DNA from: Desmonostoc vinosum HA7617-LM4
Lineage (GTDB): Bacteria; Cyanobacteriota; Cyanobacteriia; Cyanobacteriales; Nostocaceae
Assembly (NCBI GenBank): GCA_019359515.1
Contig: JAHHHC010000005.1
Span: forward strand, 230,531 to 294,530
Length of the DNA: 64,000 nt
Direction of reading: 5' to 3'
Position 1 is the stretch's first letter. Each line of letters starts with the position of its first letter. The notes beneath the pieces were generated by a model. It did no database searches. It worked only from the letters and a program-made list of their open reading frames with translations, and was not told the origin of the DNA. Positions 43,782 through 53,054 of the stretch are shown piece by piece. The translations under genes and the position numbers were made by a program.

Positions 43782-45935
43782 CTAGTAGGATAAAAATTTG
43801 AGGTGGTCTCCAGGTATGGAACGTAATTGTTGCAATTCTCCTTGGATTTGAACTTCACCTTTATCTAGTAAAACAACCCAATCGGAACGTTCAATTACGC
43901 TGGGGCGATGAGTAATCATGATGGTGGTTTTACCCTGACGATGTTTTAGTAATCTATCTAAAACGTTGGCCTCGCTGACTGGATCTAATCCGGCTGTAGA
44001 TTCATCTAAAATGAGGATAGGTGGATCTGTCAGGATGCCTCTTGCTATTGCTAATCTTTGTCTTTGTCCTCCTGATAAATTGGCACCGAATTCGCCTAAA
44101 ACTGTTTGGTATTTGTTAGGCAATTGACTGATAAAATCGTCAGCATCAGCAATTTGACAGGCTCTAACTATTTGCTCAAATGAGATGTAGGGTGTGCCTA
44201 AGCGGAAGTTTTCTACAATACTACGACTCCAAAAATGCGCGTCTTGCGGCACGTAGATGACTTGTTGACGTAGACATTCTAGGGATAAGTCTTGTAGGTT
44301 GAAGCAATCTACACGGATATTACCGGAATTTGGTTGGTATAATCCAGCAATCATTTTGGCGAGGGTGCTTTTTCCACAACCTGATTTACCGATGAGTGCG
44401 ATCGCCCGTCCTCCCGGTAATGTGAGGGAGAAATTCTCCATTAACTCTAGTCTTCCGGCGTGGTGGAAGTTGAGACGGTTACAGATAATATCTGCACCAC
44501 CTGGAATTTGAGCATATGGTTTCTGCGTGTTTCCCGTTGTTTCTGGCGTTGCATCTATAACTTCACCCAATCGACTCACTGCCGTTTGTGTGCGGTAATA
44601 TTCATCGACTAAGCCAATTAAAGAACCCATTAAAGCCAGGACATTTCCTTGCAGACTGTTAAAAGCTAAGAGTTGTCCAATACTCAACTCTTTATTAATT
44701 ACCAATAAACTACCAAAACCTAGTAACGCAATACCCCCAATACTACTGACCATTTGAGAAAAAACACTATTGATAATACCAATTTGAACAGTGTTAAAAG
44801 TAATATTTGCTAAACGTCCAAACCGGGTTTGAAATTCTTCCCAAAATTGCGGTGCAGCATTAGTTGCTTTAATCACCAACGCACCTTTAAAAGTTTCTAC
44901 TAATACCCCTTGATTTTCTGAGGATAAGACTAATAAGTTGCGGGTTGCTTGTTGTAAAACTGGCATGAAAGGTAGTGTTAAACCAGTCATCAACACACCA
45001 ATCATCGTCACAGCAAGCGTTAACTTCCAGCTATAGAATACCATGAAGCTAAAAGAAATCGTAGCTACGAAAAACTGGCTAGGCAGTAAAGCCACGACTT
45101 GCGAAACTAATTGATTAATCTCATTAATATCTCGAAGACGGCTAACAATTTCACCACTACGCCTAGTTTCGTAATAACTCAGAGGTAAATGTAAAATTTT
45201 ACGTCCAAATTCGAGGACAAATCCTAACTGTAATCTTTGGCTAAAATGAGCTATTAAAGTTGATTGTAATAATTGCAGTACGCCATTAAATAAACTCATC
45301 ACCACCACAGCAACAATCACCACCGTGAGTAATTGCGTATCTTGTCTAACTAAAACATCATCTGTAAGAACTTGCAGAAGAAATGGACTAGCTAAAGACA
45401 AAAGACCCAAAACAATATTGATGAGTAAAACCCCAAAAATTAAACCGCGATACGGTAAGATGCGTTTAACAAATCGTCCAAAACCAGTTGTAACTTCCGA
45501 TGGCAATTGCACAGAAGGAGATTCTGGATCTAACTCCAACAGCAACATAATGCCATTCCATGATCCTGCCAACTCCGCATGACTAAGATGACGAATACCC
45601 AAAGCCGGGTCAGCTACAACATATTTATTACCACGCTTACCATATAAAACTACCCAATGATAGCCTTTCCAATGAATAACCCCTGGTAAAGGAACTTCTT
45701 GCAGACTATTTAAAATTTCTGGAGAAGCCTTAACAGAACGAGTTTTAAATCCGAGATTTTCAAATCCTCTCTTTAAACCCAATAAAGTTGTTCCCAACTG
45801 CCCAGTTCCGACAGCTTCACGACTGCGGGTAATACTAATCATGCGTCCATAATACTTACAAATGGAAGCAAGACAAGCAGCACCACAATCCTCCTCACTA
45901 AGTTGGAGAACACATTGATAATTATTGCGGCGCAT
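43782..45935 (-). CDS. peptidase-containing ABC transporter (C39 domain)
   Basis: The 717-residue exporter combines three domains: an N-terminal C39 peptidase (Cys17 in SEEDCGAACLASI, His in HWVVLYG, Asp in ADPALG), a six-helix ABC membrane domain, and an ATPase with Walker A GKSGCGKST, signature LSGGQRQRLA and Walker B ILILDES. It cuts leaders after the double glycine and exports the core peptide. I start at the ATG at 45935; the longer frame reads through TAATTCG repeats. It lies between the HlyD gene and the Arg-rich precursor and is the expected processing exporter for all seven precursors. Confidence 0.95.
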   Translation of the reverse strand: MRRNNYQCVLQLSEEDCGAACLASICKYYGRMISITRSREAVGTGQLGTTLLGLKRGFENLGFKTRSVKASPEILNSLQEVPLPGVIHWKGYHWVVLYGKRGNKYVVADPALGIRHLSHAELAGSWNGIMLLLELDPESPSVQLPSEVTTGFGRFVKRILPYRGLIFGVLLINIVLGLLSLASPFLLQVLTDDVLVRQDTQLLTVVIVAVVVMSLFNGVLQLLQSTLIAHFSQRLQLGFVLEFGRKILHLPLSYYETRRSGEIVSRLRDINEINQLVSQVVALLPSQFFVATISFSFMVFYSWKLTLAVTMIGVLMTGLTLPFMPVLQQATRNLLVLSSENQGVLVETFKGALVIKATNAAPQFWEEFQTRFGRLANITFNTVQIGIINSVFSQMVSSIGGIALLGFGSLLVINKELSIGQLLAFNSLQGNVLALMGSLIGLVDEYYRTQTAVSRLGEVIDATPETTGNTQKPYAQIPGGADIICNRLNFHHAGRLELMENFSLTLPGGRAIALIGKSGCGKSTLAKMIAGLYQPNSGNIRVDCFNLQDLSLECLRQQVIYVPQDAHFWSRSIVENFRLGTPYISFEQIVRACQIADADDFISQLPNKYQTVLGEFGANLSGGQRQRLAIARGILTDPPILILDESTAGLDPVSEANVLDRLLKHRQGKTTIMITHRPSVIERSDWVVLLDKGEVQIQGELQQLRSIPGDHLKFLSY

Positions 45936-45940
45936 AGGAA

Positions 45941-45966
45941 TAATTCGTAATTCGTAATTCGTAATT
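45941..45966. repeat. TAATTCG heptamer tract before the exporter gene
   Basis: Three complete TAATTCG units and a partial one lie immediately upstream of the exporter start codon (minus strand), occupying the place where a ribosome site would be expected to lie. Confidence 0.85.
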
Positions 45967-46095
45967 AAGATACAGAGAAACAAACACTATGGAAAAATAG
46001 AGAAGATAAATATCCTCTCTCTGTATCTCTGCGTCTGGAGCGTCTCTGCGTGAGATTAAAAAACCAATTACACCAAACGCAAAAATATCAAATAA

Positions 46096-47550
46096 CTAAA
46101 TATTCGATATCAAACGCATTTTGCGTAAGACAAACGTCATAACTGTCTCTTGACGAGAGATGATATCTGCTTTGCCCTCCATACCTGGTAGAAGTTGACA
46201 TTGATGTTTACTGTCACCTACGTACATTTGCTTGGGTTCTATAATTACTTCATAAGCAGAAACCTGTTTTTCGGAATTTTGGACAATATCTCTAGGTACA
46301 GTTTTAACTTTGCCCTTCAGAGTACCGTAATCCGGGAAAGGACACGCAGAAACTTGCACTTGTACGTCTTGCCCTGCTTTAACTTTGTCAATATCACTAG
46401 GAGAGACTTGAGTTTTGAGGATTAAAGGCGCATCTTGAGGGGCAATATAGGCAATGGCTTCTCCTGGGCGGACGATTTGTTGGGCGTTACGCAGTTGGAG
46501 TTGGAGGAGAGTACCAGTAGTAGAAGCACGGATAATGGTTTGCTGAAGATCGTTATTTAATTGTTGTAGTTCTTTTTGATTGCGATCGCGTTGTTTTTGC
46601 TGTTCTAATTTTTGTTGCAGCAATGTCTGGTTTTCTTTACTCAACGCTGCTAGGGTAGCTTTACCTTTGGCTGTTTCTTGGCGAATGCGTTGCATCGCTA
46701 CAGTAACAGTTGAGTTGCTGGGGTTGAGGGCGGTTTCAGCACGTTTTAAGTTAAGTTGAGCAACTGTCAAGGCTTGTTGCTTCTCATCTATAAGATTTTT
46801 GGTTGAAAGTTTCGCTTGTTCTAGCTTGGCTTGGGCAGTATTGACGGCTTGTTCTTTCTCTTCTATCAAGGTGCGAGGAATCGCCCCAGAAGCAGAAACT
46901 TTTCGCAACCTGTCGCGTTGGGTTTTTGCTAGTTTCAGTTCTTCTTCGGCTTCTTTGACAGTTACAGATATTACTTGTTCTTTCTGTAATCTTTCCAGTT
47001 GAGCTTTTGCTAATTGTACAGCAGCTTCTGCTTGATTTTTATCCGCCTGGGCTTTAACTTGTTCGTCTTGATAGTTGCGTTCCGTTCCTGTCAACTCAGC
47101 TTCAGCGGCGGCGACGTTGCGATTAACTAAGCTGGTTTCTGCGGCTATTTGCGATTCGAGATTTTTGATTTGGGCGTTAATTTGCTGGATTTGCAATTCG
47201 CTTTGTTGAATGCTGCTTTGCAGTTGGCTTTTCTGAGTTTGCAGACGCGAGTCATCTATCTGGGCGATCGCATCTCCTTGTTTGACTTTTTGATTTTCAC
47301 TCACCAAAATTTTGGTAACTGTGCCTTCTACCGCTGCTTGAACTAATCGTAAATCTCCGGCTGGGCGAACTGTAGCTGCAACCTTCACAGCAGTACTGTA
47401 TTTAAGAACTGTAGATAAAGCAACTGCCCCACCAAAAATAGTCAATATAAAAGCACTCCCAATAATTACCCAAGGACTAATCCTGGGGAGAAACTCATTT
47501 CCTTGAATTGCTGGTAATTGTTCAGGAGTCGGAGTTTCTAGCATAGTCAT
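46096..47550 (-). CDS. HlyD-family membrane-fusion protein
   Basis: The 484-residue adaptor has one N-terminal membrane helix (about 26-48), a split lipoyl/barrel-sandwich domain (AAVEGTVTKILVSENQKV and the later RPGEAIAYIAP) and a long coiled-coil hairpin (about 110-350, rich in Gln, Lys, Leu). It connects an inner-membrane exporter to the outer membrane. It lies directly upstream of the C39 exporter and downstream of the precursor array, so it is the natural periplasmic partner for their export. The outer-membrane TolC-type channel is not in the window. Confidence 0.93.
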   Translation of the reverse strand: MTMLETPTPEQLPAIQGNEFLPRISPWVIIGSAFILTIFGGAVALSTVLKYSTAVKVAATVRPAGDLRLVQAAVEGTVTKILVSENQKVKQGDAIAQIDDSRLQTQKSQLQSSIQQSELQIQQINAQIKNLESQIAAETSLVNRNVAAAEAELTGTERNYQDEQVKAQADKNQAEAAVQLAKAQLERLQKEQVISVTVKEAEEELKLAKTQRDRLRKVSASGAIPRTLIEEKEQAVNTAQAKLEQAKLSTKNLIDEKQQALTVAQLNLKRAETALNPSNSTVTVAMQRIRQETAKGKATLAALSKENQTLLQQKLEQQKQRDRNQKELQQLNNDLQQTIIRASTTGTLLQLQLRNAQQIVRPGEAIAYIAPQDAPLILKTQVSPSDIDKVKAGQDVQVQVSACPFPDYGTLKGKVKTVPRDIVQNSEKQVSAYEVIIEPKQMYVGDSKHQCQLLPGMEGKADIISRQETVMTFVLRKMRLISNI

Positions 47551-47683
47551 ATCAGTAAATAAAGATAATTTTATAAATGTTAAAAAAGAGAAAGGGTAAA
47601 ATATAAACTTGATAATTTACCCTAGATATCTACCTTTGAAGATGCGATTAATTCACGAGAACTAATCGCACTAATTCATTCAT

Positions 47684-47938
47684 TTACAGATTGATGCTGA
47701 ATAATTCATGAGCAAAGGTATTGGTGTTAGCAGCACCGATCACACGGGTTACTTCGCCACCATTGCCATTAGATTTCACGCTAGAAATGGAAGCTAGTTG
47801 TTGCTGAGAGAAACCAGTACCAACAACGTTATTGAGGTCGATACCGCCAACAGAACCAATACTCAAACCACCAGCGATCGTTTCTTCTTGAGCAGCAGAT
47901 AAATCAACTAGTAAATCAGATTTGTTGAAGTCAGACAT
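47684..47938 (-). CDS. double-glycine precursor peptide, array copy 6
   Basis: The 84-residue peptide has the leader DLSAAQEETIAGG ending at Gly24 and a 60-residue core with DLNNVVGTGFSQQQLAS, SSVKSNGNGGEVTRVIG and the end ELFSINL. It is the last copy of the array and belongs to the NN-type core. No cysteines. A GAGGTAAAAATC ribosome site lies directly before the ATG. It should be cut and exported by the neighbouring C39 transporter. Confidence 0.88.
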   Translation of the reverse strand: MSDFNKSDLLVDLSAAQEETIAGGLSIGSVGGIDLNNVVGTGFSQQQLASISSVKSNGNGGEVTRVIGAANTNTFAHELFSINL

Positions 47939-47991
47939 GATTTTTACCTCTATTGTGATGTGATTGAACTAATGGGATAGGTTAATAGAAA

Positions 47992-48246
47992 CTACAGATT
48001 GATGCTGAACAATTCTTTAGCAAAGGTATTGGTGTTAGAAGCACCGATTACGCGGGTTACTTCACTACCATCTTTACCAGATTTCACGCTAGAAACAGAT
48101 GCTAGCTTTTGTTGAGAGAAACCAGTACCAACAATGTTCTTGAGGTCGATACCTTCAAGAGAACCGATGCTTAAACCACCAGCGATCGCTTCTTCTTGAT
48201 CAACAGATAAATCAACTAGTAATTCAGATTTATTGAAATCAGACAT
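47992..48246 (-). CDS. double-glycine precursor peptide, array copy 5
   Basis: The 84-residue peptide has the leader DLSVDQEEAIAGG and a core of the KN type: DLKNIVGTGFSQQKLAS, SSVKSGKDGSEVTRVIG and KELFSINL. It differs from its neighbours by KN for NN, SGKDG for SNGNG and SNT for ANT, and is closest to copy 1. The ribosome site is the AAAGGTAAAAATC variant. Confidence 0.88.
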   Translation of the reverse strand: MSDFNKSELLVDLSVDQEEAIAGGLSIGSLEGIDLKNIVGTGFSQQKLASVSSVKSGKDGSEVTRVIGASNTNTFAKELFSINL

Positions 48247-48299
48247 GATTTTTACCTTTATTGTGATGTGACTGAACTAATGAAACAGATGGATTGAAA

Positions 48300-48554
48300 T
48301 TACAGCTTGATGCTGAACAATTCATGAGCAAAGGTGTTGGTGTTAGCAGCACCGATTACGCGGGTTACTTCACTACCATTGCCATTAGATTTCACGCTAG
48401 AAACAGAAGCTAGTTGTTGCTGAGAGAAACCAGTACCAACAACGTTGTTGAGGTCGATACCACCAACTGAACCTAGACTTAAACCACCAGCGATCGCTTC
48501 TTCTTGATCAACAGATAAATCGACTAATAAATCAGATTTGTTGAAGTCAGACAT
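48300..48554 (-). CDS. double-glycine precursor peptide, array copy 4
   Basis: The 84-residue peptide has the leader DLSVDQEEAIAGG and an NN-type core (LSLGSVGGIDLNNVVGTGF, SSVKSNGNGSEVTRVIG, HELFSIKL), differing from copies 2 and 3 by only a few residues. The ribosome site is GAGGTAGAAATC. Confidence 0.88.
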   Translation of the reverse strand: MSDFNKSDLLVDLSVDQEEAIAGGLSLGSVGGIDLNNVVGTGFSQQQLASVSSVKSNGNGSEVTRVIGAANTNTFAHELFSIKL

Positions 48555-48606
48555 GATTTCTACCTCTAGTTAATGTGATTGAATTAATGAAACAGAATGA
48601 TGAAAA

Positions 48607-48861
48607 TTACAGCTTAATGCTGAACAATTCGTGAGCAAAGGTATTGGTATTAGCAGCACCGATCACGCGGGTTACTTCACTACCATTGCCATTAGATTTC
48701 ACGCTAGAAATAGATGCTAGTTGTTGCTGAGAGAAACCAGTACCAACAACGTTGTTGAGGTCGATACCACCAACTGAACCTAGACTTAAACCACCAGCGA
48801 TCGCTTCTTCTTGATCAACAGATAAATCAACTAGTAATTCAGATTTATTGAAATCAGACAT
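48607..48861 (-). CDS. double-glycine precursor peptide, array copy 3
   Basis: The 84-residue peptide is of NN type with leader DLSVDQEEAIAGG. The core equals that of copy 2 along its visible length and differs from copy 4 by Ile for Val in LASISS. Its upstream spacer is the same variant as that of copy 5. Confidence 0.88.
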   Translation of the reverse strand: MSDFNKSELLVDLSVDQEEAIAGGLSLGSVGGIDLNNVVGTGFSQQQLASISSVKSNGNGSEVTRVIGAANTNTFAHELFSIKL

Positions 48862-48914
48862 GATTTTTACCTTTATTGTGATGTGACTGAACTAATGAAA
48901 CAGATGGATTAAAA

Positions 48915-49169
48915 TTACAGCTTAATGCTGAACAATTCATGAGCAAAGGTGTTGGTGTTAGCAGCACCGATTACGCGGGTTACTTCACTACCATTGCCAT
49001 TAGATTTCACGCTAGAAATAGAAGCTAGTTGTTGCTGAGAGAAACCAGTACCAACAACGTTGTTGAGGTCGATACCACCAACTGAACCTAGACTTAAACC
49101 ACCAGCGATCATTTCTTCTTGAGCAGCAGATAAATCGACTAATAAATCAGATTTGTTGAAGTCAGACAT
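48915..49169 (-). CDS. double-glycine precursor peptide, array copy 2
   Basis: The 84-residue peptide has the leader DLSAAQEEMIAGG and an NN-type core. An open frame extends 35 codons upstream into copy 1's 3' end, but the ATG at 49169 with GAGGTAAAAATC before it is the same start as in all other copies, so the longer version is rejected. Confidence 0.88.
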   Translation of the reverse strand: MSDFNKSDLLVDLSAAQEEMIAGGLSLGSVGGIDLNNVVGTGFSQQQLASISSVKSNGNGSEVTRVIGAANTNTFAHELFSIKL

Positions 49170-49221
49170 GATTTTTACCTCTAGTTGATGTGACTGAATT
49201 AATGAAACAGATGGATTGAAA

Positions 49222-49482
49222 TTACAGATTGATGCTGAAAAATTCGTTAGCAAAGGTATGGGTGTTAGAAGCACCGATCACACGGGTTACTTCACTACCA
49301 TCTTTACCAGACTTAACGCTAGAAACAGAAGCTAGTTGTTGCTGAGAGAAACCAGTACCAACAATGTTTTTGAGGTCGATACCGCCGCCAACTGAACCGA
49401 TGCTTAAACCACCAGCGATCGTTTCTTCTTGAGCAGCAGATAAATCAACTAATAATTCAGATGTTTTGTTGAAGTCAGACAT
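49222..49482 (-). CDS. double-glycine precursor peptide, array copy 1 (first)
   Basis: The 86-residue peptide is the promoter-proximal copy. The leader has an extra Thr (FNKTSELLVDL) and the core an extra Gly (SVGGGIDLKNIVG), otherwise of KN type with SGKDGSEVTRVIG and NEFFSINL. No cysteine, so neither disulfides nor lanthionines can form in it. The upstream region on the minus strand is very AT-rich and should hold the array promoter. Confidence 0.88.
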   Translation of the reverse strand: MSDFNKTSELLVDLSAAQEETIAGGLSIGSVGGGIDLKNIVGTGFSQQQLASVSSVKSGKDGSEVTRVIGASNTHTFANEFFSINL

Positions 49483-49863
49483 GATTTTTACCTCGATTAA
49501 ATTTGATTAATGTTGAGTTTTAGATTTGGGTAGTTAGTCAGTTTTATTTTTTTTATTTACTGCATAATTCATGCATAAAAGCAAGATATCATTACAGGAC
49601 TAACTGTTTTTATTTGAGTAAGAAACTTGTGTTTGTTTCATGTTTAAACTCTAATTCAAAAAAAAGAATAATGTCCATGAAAATCGACATGTAAAAAGGA
49701 CAAAACAGTTACAGTTTTTTCAAAACAAGATAGGTAAAACAACTCAAAACTCTAACGAAAAGCAGTTTTTAACTTATTCGCCAGTTTGATAAGTTTTAAG
49801 AGGTTAGATATTAAGAATAAAAATAAAACAATAATGTCCCTAATATTAAAAATTGAGATAAAA

Positions 49864-49898
49864 AAGAAAAATCAGCACCAGAATATCTGATGCTGATT
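49864..49898 (-). terminator. strong intrinsic terminator, minus strand
   Basis: On the minus strand a 12-bp stem AATCAGCATCAG/CTGGTGCTGATT (one G-U pair, 5-nt loop) is followed by TTTCTTTTTT. It insulates the array from transcription coming from 49.9-50.5 kb, where no minus-strand gene is visible. Confidence 0.75.
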
Positions 49899-50330
49899 GC
49901 TAAAACTTCAGCCGTATATTGGGATTTTTAAATATTAATTGAAAAGGTCAAGCTACTCAAAAAATAAATATAATAACTCTTCTATGTTTGATGATTAAAC
50001 ATCTACACAGTTTTATTTATGACGTTGTAAATTATTTTTGTATGTCTGTTAGTTTGTACTTTTGAATATTAGCTTTGCTGAATCAGCAAGTTAAATTTTG
50101 ACAAATAAAGTTTAGTGGAGAGCAGTAAATAAAAGATGATTTTCCTATATTCATTCTTTAGCCTCTGCAAATCATAATTTATAACAATCATCATGCTGAC
50201 AACATCCTTTTCTGAGTAAGTTACAAGTTGTCAAAGGAGACATTACTAGGGATTTATTGTTATATTACGAGTCTTTTGAGTGAAACTTGTTGTCGTTTCT
50301 GTTTTTGAAACGGGGAATGGACTTCTGTGC

Positions 50331-50358
50331 GAGACGCTATGTGTAGCTTGCTTAAGCG
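50331..50358. repeat. dispersed palindromic repeat, copy C
   Basis: GAGACGCTATGTGTAGC then TTGCTTAAGCG, related to the copies at 22413 and 28574. A shorter GATGCTACGCGTAG follows near 50386. Confidence 0.7.
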
Positions 50359-50560
50359 AAGGGGTACGTTCTCATGTCAAAGATGCTACGCGTAGATAGA
50401 AAGCTGCATGATGCGATTTTAGTTTTTGGAGTTGGGACAAGAAAATGAGAAATTATAGTTATGCTGGCTTTCGCCAGACTCTAGTATGTCAAAATGAAGA
50501 TGACCGAAACCTCAAGGTGAGCGATCGCTCCTAAAGCTAGACAAAGGATTGACCTGAGCA

Positions 50561-51160
50561 ATGGCAGACCCAACAAATCATAATGAAGCTGGCGAAGTAG
50601 CTCCCAGTGTCGCTGAAGACAATGCTCCTAGCACCAACGAACCAGTAGCGACGGATATACCTACTGCCAACGCGCCAGATCCCAAAGCCGCGAACCCAGA
50701 AACTAACCCCAACGCTGCCAAAGAAGCTGCACCACCCAAGCGAGAAAAACCCGCCGCCGCTAAAGCAGCGAAAAAAGAAAAAGCTCCAGCTGTTGAAGAC
50801 AAGCCATTTGTAGAGTTTATACAACAAGATTACTTGCCTGCGTTACAAAAGGCGATCGCTCAGCAAGGAGTACAAGATTTACAGGTGTCTTTTGCTAAGC
50901 AAAAAGTTCCGATTACAGGCTTTAATTCAACCGAAGAGTATTGGCAAGTCATTGGCAGTTGGCAAAACGGGTTACGCCAGTTTAACTTGTATTTCCCTGA
51001 AGAAGACATCCAAGGGAAAAAGGGATTTTCCTGTAATGAAGGTAAAAAACCTAGCACCCTTGAGTCATTCCTCATTGATGAGCGCAAAATCACATTAGAC
51101 CTATTGGTGTTTGGCTTGGTACAACGCTTGAATGGTCAAAAGTGGCTAGGTAGAAATTAA
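50561..51160 (+). CDS. DUF2996 cyanobacterial protein
   Basis: The 199-residue protein has an N-terminal ~85-residue disordered Ala/Pro/Lys/Glu-rich region and a C-terminal globular domain (PFVEFIQQDYLPALQKAI, EEYWQVIGSWQNGLRQFNLYF, FSCNEGKKPSTLESFLIDE) that I recognise as DUF2996, found in cyanobacteria and of unknown role. Its stop overlaps the stop of the opposite-strand TM2 gene by four bases, a tight convergent arrangement. Confidence 0.85.
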   Translation: MADPTNHNEAGEVAPSVAEDNAPSTNEPVATDIPTANAPDPKAANPETNPNAAKEAAPPKREKPAAAKAAKKEKAPAVEDKPFVEFIQQDYLPALQKAIAQQGVQDLQVSFAKQKVPITGFNSTEEYWQVIGSWQNGLRQFNLYFPEEDIQGKKGFSCNEGKKPSTLESFLIDERKITLDLLVFGLVQRLNGQKWLGRN

Positions 51161-51654
51161 CTAAGTTCGTGGAAATGATAGGTGACGGCTCCAGAAATGG
51201 GGTCGTTGTCTATTTTCACATAACCTGATTTCAGTATCTCCTTAAGAACAGCCTCTACTTCCGCAAAGCTAGCACCCGTTGCCTTCACACCTTGAGTCAC
51301 AGTCAAAAAACCACCCTTACTTTCTGCTGCTTCGAGCAGTTTAACCATGAGTTGGTTACCAGTTGGGTGATGAACTTGAGAAGCAACAGCAGATTGATTG
51401 AGAGGTACACCCAAAGGAGATAAACCAGCTTTTAACCTTAGTTTCAGTTCATATTCATCAACCATACTAGGGATCAAAAATATATCCACCAACTGCCCTA
51501 CATATAAAAAACCCAAAGTACATAGCCACAACAAACCTGTAAATACCTTGCCATTATATAAACGGTGCAGCCCTCCCACACCAAAAAAACCGACTGCACA
51601 GAAGATATAAGAGACAAGAAGACGGTCTTTATTCTGATTGTTTTCAAGATTCAT
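51157..51654 (-). CDS. TM2-domain membrane protein
   Basis: The 165-residue protein has a TM2 domain of two membrane helices joined by a short turn (YIFCAVGFFGVGGLHRLYNG, then GLLWLCTLGFLYVGQLVDI), followed by a ~90-residue soluble C-terminal part (VKLLEAAESKGGFLTVTQGV) that looks like a winged-helix-type fold. Function unknown; TM2 proteins are common in bacteria. Confidence 0.85.
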   Translation of the reverse strand: MNLENNQNKDRLLVSYIFCAVGFFGVGGLHRLYNGKVFTGLLWLCTLGFLYVGQLVDIFLIPSMVDEYELKLRLKAGLSPLGVPLNQSAVASQVHHPTGNQLMVKLLEAAESKGGFLTVTQGVKATGASFAEVEAVLKEILKSGYVKIDNDPISGAVTYHFHELS

Positions 51655-51977
51655 CTTGCTTTTAGCCCTTTGGATTCGCTCTTGTTATCTAAGATGGTTT
51701 TTCCACACTAGCTAAATCTTTAACGAGTGGTGGAAACCCCACAAATCACATCCCTTACACCCCTAGTTTAGCGACTACCAATTTATGATTTACGATTCCG
51801 CAACGATTTGGCTATTGTTGCAACTCTTAACGTTTTTCTGACGAGTTTCTCACCCGTACCTTGGTAGACTAATTTCTATACAAATTGATTATTGTCGGCT
51901 GTTACGCCTTGTCAAAGCATTACCTTTGGCTTTCGGGTGTACTCATGATCATAAAAGATACTCATTGCAATCAAGAC
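51655..51977. other. upstream region of acsF
   Basis: No gene is seen. An in-frame extension of acsF reaches back to 51885 but has no family support, so this stretch is treated as the acsF leader and promoter. No specific regulatory site was recognised. Confidence 0.45.
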
Positions 51978-53054
51978 ATGGTAGATTCCCTAAAAAAACC
52001 AGGCTTTGAAGAAATGCGGCCAGGGATTAAAATCCCGGCAAAAGAAACCTTGTTAACACCTCGGTTTTACACTACCGATTTTGATGAGATGGCGCGGATG
52101 GATATTTCCGTCAACGAAGACGAGTTAAAAGCCATTCTAGAGGAGTTTCGCGCCGACTACAATCGTCATCACTTTGTTCGGGACACCGAGTTTGAACAAT
52201 CCTGGGATCATATTGACGGGGAAACTCGGCGGTTATTCGTGGAATTTCTAGAACGTTCATGTACAGCAGAGTTTTCGGGCTTTTTGCTGTATAAAGAATT
52301 GGGCCGTCGTTTGAAAGACAAAAGCCCAGTCTTGGCTGAGTGCTTTAACCTGATGTCACGAGATGAAGCCCGTCACGCAGGCTTTTTGAATAAAGCCATG
52401 TCGGACTTTAACCTTTCTCTAGACTTAGGGTTTCTCACTAAGAGCCGTCAGTATACCTTCTTTAAACCGAAATTCATCTTTTACGCTACTTACCTTTCGG
52501 AAAAAATCGGGTATTGGCGCTACATCACCATTTATCGCCATTTAGAAGCACATCCCGAAGACCGGATTTATCCAATTTTCCGATTCTTTGAAAACTGGTG
52601 TCAAGACGAAAACCGTCATGGCGACTTCTTTGATGCAGTGATGAAATCTCAACCACAAATCCTGAACGACTGGAAAGCTAGACTGTGGAGTCGGTTTTTC
52701 CTGTTGTCGGTGTTTGTCACAATGTATCTCAATGACATCCAACGCAAAGACTTTTATGCATCAATTGGGTTGGATGCGCGAGAATATGACATCTATGTAA
52801 TTAAGAAGACTAACGAAACCGCAGGTAGAGTCTTCCCTGTGATGCTGGATGTAGAGAATCCAGAGTTTTATGAGCGGTTAGACCTTTGTATAAAAAACAA
52901 CGAAAAGCTAACAGCGATCGCTAACTCTAACACTCCCAAATTCCTGCAATTCTTCCAGAAGTTGCCACTTTACATCTCTAACGGTTGGCAGTGCTTGCGC
53001 CTGTACTTGATGAAACCGATAGATGCTGCTGTTGCACAAGGCACAGCTCGCTAG
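51978..53054 (+). CDS. acsF: Mg-protoporphyrin IX monomethyl ester (oxidative) cyclase
   Basis: The 358-residue di-iron enzyme forms the fifth ring of chlorophyll using oxygen. Iron ligands lie in the ferritin-like motifs [10 protein letters not shown] and [11 protein letters not shown]. The start at 51978 ([18 protein letters not shown]) is the usual N-terminus; the frame upstream to 51885 is not conserved. It is presumably chromosomal and essential under oxygen. Together with the ChlH-like gene at 32 kb it shows a chlorophyll-making host; the two are not adjacent. Confidence 0.96.
   Translation: MVDSLKKPGFEEMRPGIKIPAKETLLTPRFYTTDFDEMARMDISVNEDELKAILEEFRADYNRHHFVRDTEFEQSWDHIDGETRRLFVEFLERSCTAEFSGFLLYKELGRRLKDKSPVLAECFNLMSRDEARHAGFLNKAMSDFNLSLDLGFLTKSRQYTFFKPKFIFYATYLSEKIGYWRYITIYRHLEAHPEDRIYPIFRFFENWCQDENRHGDFFDAVMKSQPQILNDWKARLWSRFFLLSVFVTMYLNDIQRKDFYASIGLDAREYDIYVIKKTNETAGRVFPVMLDVENPEFYERLDLCIKNNEKLTAIANSNTPKFLQFFQKLPLYISNGWQCLRLYLMKPIDAAVAQGTAR

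Larger units (their letters stand above)
47684..49482 (-). repeat. tandem gene array, six units of about 308 bp
   Basis: Start codons are spaced 313, 308, 307, 308 and 308 bp. Not only the coding parts but also the ~53-bp spacers are conserved, falling into two spacer forms. This shows repeated unequal duplication of a gene plus spacer unit. Confidence 0.95.
49483..50560. other. 1.08-kb gene-free AT-rich region upstream of the precursor array
   Basis: No convincing ORF is present. It contains a strong minus-strand terminator (49864-49898), a dispersed palindromic repeat (50331-50358) and a small hairpin CTGGC/GCCAG (50464-50477). The part next to the array (49483-49700) should contain the array promoter; the part beyond the terminator may encode a small RNA. 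Confidence 0.55.

Noticed and set aside
47684..49482. Possible CRISPR array from regular repeats
   Set aside because: The ~308-bp period consists of complete genes with spacers that are themselves conserved; no short direct repeats with unique spacers.
50561..50800. Ala/Pro-rich start of the DUF2996 protein as repeat insertion
   Set aside because: Such disordered Ala/Pro/Lys N-termini are normal for this family and the DNA shows no tandem unit.
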